Below the pieces are notes generated by a model that was not told where the DNA came from, searched no databases, and worked only from the letters and a program-made list of their open reading frames with translations. Made by a program: the position numbers and the translations under genes. Below are positions 5,116 to 6,457 of a stretch of DNA of 6,457 bases, one piece after another (the first letter of the stretch is position 1; each line of letters begins with the position of its first letter). The stretch spans positions 1 to 6,457 of the forward strand of contig JAEXUB010000064.1 of the NCBI GenBank assembly GCA_023453125.1, in the 5' to 3' direction. Origin of the DNA: Bacteroidota bacterium. Lineage in GTDB: Bacteria > Bacteroidota > Ignavibacteria > Ignavibacteriales > Melioribacteraceae.

Positions 5116-6457
5116 ATGATGAAAAAAATATTTATTGCGGCAGCGGCAATCATTTTATGGGGGGGCTCTTTATTTGCCCAGCAATTTAATGCAACCGCCG
5201 ATAAAACCGTAGTCGGGCAGAATGAAAGATTCCAGATCTATTTTACTCTCTCCTGCCCCGATTATAACAAGGCATCGAGCTTTAAAGCTCCAACCCTTAG
5301 CGGATTGAAAATTCTGAGCGGACCTAACCAGTCCACAAGCATGCAGATTGTTAACGGTAAGATGGATGCTTCGATAACTCTCTCATATCTTGTGTTTGCT
5401 CCCGATATGGGGAGTGCAACTGTTGGTCAGGCCAGCATTGTATATGACGGCAAAACTTATACTTCGAAACCGATAAGCATAAAAGTTGAAAAATCTTCCG
5501 CCCCGGCACAGCCTCAGCAGGGGGGACAGCAGGTAATTTCCGAAAAGGAAATTGCGAAAAATCTCTTTATTGTTGCCGAGGCAGATAAAAGCAGTGTACA
5601 TCAGGGGGAACAGGTAACCGTTACTTATAAACTTTATACTAAAGTTAATATCGCTTCCCCCCAGATAACTAAGCTTCCCGTATTCCAGGGCTTCTGGACA
5701 GAAGAACTGGACCTCCGGACTATCAACTTTGATATAGCAATGTACAAAGGGGAGCGCTTCAGGGTGGCTGTTATAAAGAAAGCAGCTTTGTTCCCGACCA
5801 AATCGGGACAGCTTACGGTTTCTCCATTCGAATTAAAAATACCCGTGCAGGTTCCCAAAAAGAGAACCGGAGGGGGAGATATCTTTGATGAGTTTTTCAA
5901 TGATCCGTTTTTCGGAAGAAGCGAACAGGTTGATTTTACTGCAAAGTCCAATTCGCTTCAAATCAATGTTCTTCCTCTGCCGCAGAATGGAGTGCCTGCC
6001 TCATTTAACGGAAACGTTGGAAGTTTTACCATTAATTCGGCAATTGATAAGAAAAATTTAAAGACGAATGAAAGTGCTACAATAAGGCTTACAATTTCAG
6101 GCAGCGGCAACATAAAGCTGCTGGCGCCGCCTGAATTGAAAGTGCCTGCCGGATTTGAAAAATATGAACCGAAGATTGCCGAAACAATTGAACGCTCCGG
6201 AGCGATTAGCGGGCAGAAGGTTGCAGATTATCTTGTTATACCCCGGAACCCTGGGGATTTCGAAATCCCATCAATTGAGTTTTCTTTCTTTAACCCGAGA
6301 GAGAAAAAGTATGTTACTCTGAAGACGGAATCCTTTAAGCTGCACGTTGAAAAGGGGGAAGGGTATGTTGAGAACGCTCCCAATTACGCAAACGAAGATG
6401 TACAGCTTCTTAATGAAGATATCCGTTATATAAAATCATCCGATAATTCATTGGAAA
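5116..6457 (+). CDS. batD: BatD, secreted Ig-like domain protein (3' end outside window)
   Basis: The frame runs open for 447 codons from ATG 5116 to the right edge. BatD proteins are usually near 600 residues, so the C-terminal part, which normally includes a membrane helix, is missing. Residues 1-21 form a signal peptide (MMKKIFIAAAAIILWGGSLF then A, cut before QQF). Three beta-rich Ig-like regions follow: about 24-125, 149-247 and 298-418, with a Pro/Gln-rich linker at 126-146. Family marks include LSYLVFAPDMG in the first, a Phe/Asp-rich loop (FDEFFNDPFFG, 257-267) before the third, and SGSGNIKLLAPPELKVPAGF (328-347) in the third. This matches the BatD/oxygen-tolerance family. The protein should be exported and anchored near BatA, BatB and BatC; its exact role is unknown. 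A second ATG at 5119 is also possible as the start. The signal sequence contains a run of seven G (5159-5165). A batE or further TPR gene would be expected beyond the window. Confidence 0.92.
   Translation, partial: MMKKIFIAAAAIILWGGSLFAQQFNATADKTVVGQNERFQIYFTLSCPDYNKASSFKAPTLSGLKILSGPNQSTSMQIVNGKMDASITLSYLVFAPDMGSATVGQASIVYDGKTYTSKPISIKVEKSSAPAQPQQGGQQVISEKEIAKNLFIVAEADKSSVHQGEQVTVTYKLYTKVNIASPQITKLPVFQGFWTEELDLRTINFDIAMYKGERFRVAVIKKAALFPTKSGQLTVSPFELKIPVQVPKKRTGGGDIFDEFFNDPFFGRSEQVDFTAKSNSLQINVLPLPQNGVPASFNGNVGSFTINSAIDKKNLKTNESATIRLTISGSGNIKLLAPPELKVPAGFEKYEPKIAETIERSGAISGQKVADYLVIPRNPGDFEIPSIEFSFFNPREKKYVTLKTESFKLHVEKGEGYVENAPNYANEDVQLLNEDIRYIKSSDNSLE

Noticed and set aside
1..6457. A wholly new defence or mobile system in this window
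   Set aside because: All seven genes fit the known moxR-DUF58-bat operon in order, size and motifs; there are no transposase, integrase, nuclease, repeat-array or tRNA signatures, and composition is uniform.

Overview
The window holds most of a Bat (Bacteroides aerotolerance) operon. All seven genes are on the + strand and almost every base is coding. In order they are: the 3' half of a MoxR-type AAA+ ATPase gene (cut by the left edge), a DUF58 protein gene, a membrane-anchored BatD-like gene, batA, batB, batC, and the first 447 codons of batD (cut by the right edge). No RNA gene, mobile element, CRISPR array or convincing terminator was seen. The only non-coding stretches are 37 nt after moxR and 24 nt before batD.

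The gene order (moxR, DUF58, BatD-like, batA, batB, batC, batD) and the protein motifs are typical of the Bacteroidota/Ignavibacteriota/Chlorobiota branch. Other hints agree: signal peptides ending in -SAQQ or -FAQQ, mid-to-low GC content with frequent AGG and GGG codons, and mostly weak or absent Shine-Dalgarno sequences with A-rich start regions. I lean towards an Ignavibacteria-like organism, but this is a judgement from composition and family resemblance and was not tested by a search.

Predicted topology suggests a machine spanning the inner membrane. MoxR and the DUF58 protein have no membrane segments and should be cytosolic. BatA and BatB each have three membrane segments. The positive-inside rule places their von Willebrand factor A (vWA) domains in the periplasm. 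BatC (TPR repeats plus a long polar linker) and BatD (Ig-like domains) carry signal peptides and should lie on the same side. The protein of 1404-2342 has a periplasmic Ig-like domain, one membrane segment and a cytosolic helical tail, so it could link the two compartments. MoxR ATPases of this kind are thought to act as chaperones on vWA-containing partners. The client and the physiological role of Bat systems are still debated; aerotolerance or oxidative stress was the original proposal, and cell-envelope integrity is another.

The central genes are tightly packed: overlaps of 7, 8 and 1 nt and then a 1-nt gap join DUF58 through batC, which suggests translational coupling and fixed stoichiometry. 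The system is known rather than new. The points worth a second look are the bridging protein, the three intact MIDAS sites split between compartments, the batC linker repeat, a Phe/Asp-rich loop in BatD and a G7 tract in the batD signal sequence.
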